Positions 53,777 through 54,498 of a stretch of DNA of 54,498 nucleotides are shown in pieces. Below the pieces are notes generated by a model. That model saw only the letters and a program-made list of their open reading frames with translations, was not told the origin of the DNA and did not search any database. Numbering within the stretch: position 1 is the first letter of the stretch; every line of letters begins with the position of its first letter. Both the position numbers and the translations under genes were made by a program. Source of the stretch: Planctomycetota bacterium (GTDB taxonomy: Bacteria > Planctomycetota > UBA1135 > GCA-002686595); NCBI GenBank assembly GCA_016872795.1, contig VGYZ01000017.1, forward strand, positions 1-54,498, read 5' to 3'.

Positions 53777-54498
53777 ATGTCGAACCAACCCGACGACGGC
53801 CCTCCGCTTTGCTGGCACGGCTACACGCTGAGCGCCTTCCAGTCGCGGGCCGTGGCGGCGATCCGGGCGGGAAAGAACGTGCTCGTCGGCGCCCCGACCG
53901 GAGCGGGCAAGACGCTCGTCGCCGAGTACGCCATCGAGGAGGCGGTGGCGCGCAAGCGCCGCTGCATCTACACCTCGCCGATCAAGGCCCTCTCCAACCA
54001 GAAGTTCCGCGACTTCAAGGCGCAGGCACTCGATGTCGGGCTGCTCACGGGCGATGTGACCCTCAATCCGCGCTCGCAGGTGCTCATCATGACCACCGAG
54101 ATCCTGCGCAACGCGATCTTCGAGAACCCGCGCGAGCTCGACGATGTCGAGTTCGCGGTCTTCGACGAGGTGCACTACCTCGACGACCTCCTGCGCGGCT
54201 CGGTGTGGGAGGAATCCTTGATCTTCGCCCCGCCGAACATGCGCTTCATCTGCCTCTCGGCGACCGTCCCGAACATCTTCGAGCTCGGCAAGTGGCTGGC
54301 CGAGATCCGCCCCCATCCGATCGAGGTGGTCGAGTCCAAGGTCCGGCCGGTGCCCCTGCACCACCGCGTCTGGTCGCTGGCCGGAGAGCTGGGCGAGGTC
54401 GACGATGTCGAGCGCCTGAGGAGCAACGCCTGCGCGGCCGGGGCGGGCGACGGCCGGGGTCGGCGCAGCGCTCGGCGGGGACGCCGGAGGGGCCCCGA
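53777..54498 (+). CDS. Ski2-like superfamily 2 helicase, N-terminal part (cut by window end)
   Basis: The first ~240 residues are present, running off the window end. The start is ATG 53777 or the in-frame ATG 53753. Motifs: a Q-like F-Q-S-R-A, Walker A G-A-P-T-G-A-G-K-T, motif Ia Y-T-S-P-I-K-A-L-S-N-Q-K, then T-T-E-I-L-R-N, the DEVH box F-D-E-V-H-Y-L, and motif III S-A-T-V-P-N. This order and the I-K-A-L-S-N-Q-K-F-R-D signature belong to the Ski2/Mtr4/HelY group of RNA/DNA helicases. In eukaryotes they feed the exosome; bacterial members are less studied. After about residue 220 the chain becomes Arg/Gly-rich. Confidence 0.92.
   Translation, partial: MSNQPDDGPPLCWHGYTLSAFQSRAVAAIRAGKNVLVGAPTGAGKTLVAEYAIEEAVARKRRCIYTSPIKALSNQKFRDFKAQALDVGLLTGDVTLNPRSQVLIMTTEILRNAIFENPRELDDVEFAVFDEVHYLDDLLRGSVWEESLIFAPPNMRFICLSATVPNIFELGKWLAEIRPHPIEVVESKVRPVPLHHRVWSLAGELGEVDDVERLRSNACAAGAGDGRGRRSARRGRRRGP

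Overview
The window is one continuous stretch of very GC-rich bacterial chromosome, densely packed with housekeeping genes. There is no phage, insertion sequence, CRISPR array or rRNA operon. The protein mix points to Planctomycetota or a close relative: DUF1573 and SUMF1-type secreted proteins, a HEAT plus von Willebrand A protein, a small helix-turn-helix protein with an acidic linker and a C-terminal membrane anchor, Rho with a long disordered N-terminus, and a scattered type IV pilus/type II secretion motor set. This placement is inferred from gene content; no 16S rRNA or other phylogenetic marker was compared.

Layout. 1-4.6 kb (+): the tail of a glycosyltransferase, a homodimeric pyruvate dehydrogenase E1-like enzyme, a NUDIX hydrolase and a secreted helical-repeat protein. 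4.6-13 kb (-): a secreted serine protease, a membrane glycosyltransferase, rho, a 0.7 kb gene-free stretch and a large secreted thioredoxin-fold/TPR protein. 13-19.3 kb: a DUF454 membrane protein, tRNA-Pro(CGG) with a clear promoter, a HEAT/vWA protein, a single-pass protein with tandem C-terminal barrel-like repeats, an M28-like peptidase and a cupin. 19.3-28.4 kb: selB and a YhcC-type radical SAM gene diverging across a perfect dyad, then a zinc-ribbon protein, the dnaG-rpoD pair, a second gene-free stretch and ksgA. 28.4-31.4 kb (-): a SUMF1-like lipoprotein, an OmpA-family lipoprotein, the membrane-anchored HTH protein and a small secreted protein. 31.5-40.9 kb (-): an apparent seven-gene operon of gspE, pilT, pilB, pilC, a sensor kinase and two CorC/HlyC membrane proteins. 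41-48.7 kb: a DUF1573 protein, a lipoprotein, ppdK, a canonical M28 peptidase and a receiver/degenerate-GGDEF protein. 48.8-54.5 kb: a YebC-family regulator, rplM-rpsI, two membrane proteins, an FtsQ-like protein, a small helical protein and the 5' part of a Ski2-like helicase cut by the window end.

How the genes work together. AceE-like E1 and PPDK both act on pyruvate but lie 40 kb apart. The motor operon holds the cytoplasmic and inner-membrane engine of a pilus/secretion machine without pilins or secretin. dnaG-rpoD and rplM-rpsI are conserved macromolecular-synthesis pairs. Start codons were often decided by 4-bp ATGA/GTGA overlaps, which are frequent here.

The strongest unexplained signal is not a gene. 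The tetranucleotide ACGT is strongly depleted across the window. Genes that almost always use C-ending codons for Asn, Asp, Tyr and His switch to T-ending codons just before GTN. The resulting ATGT/ACAT excess is what A(5mC)GT methylation followed by deamination, or restriction-site avoidance, would leave behind.
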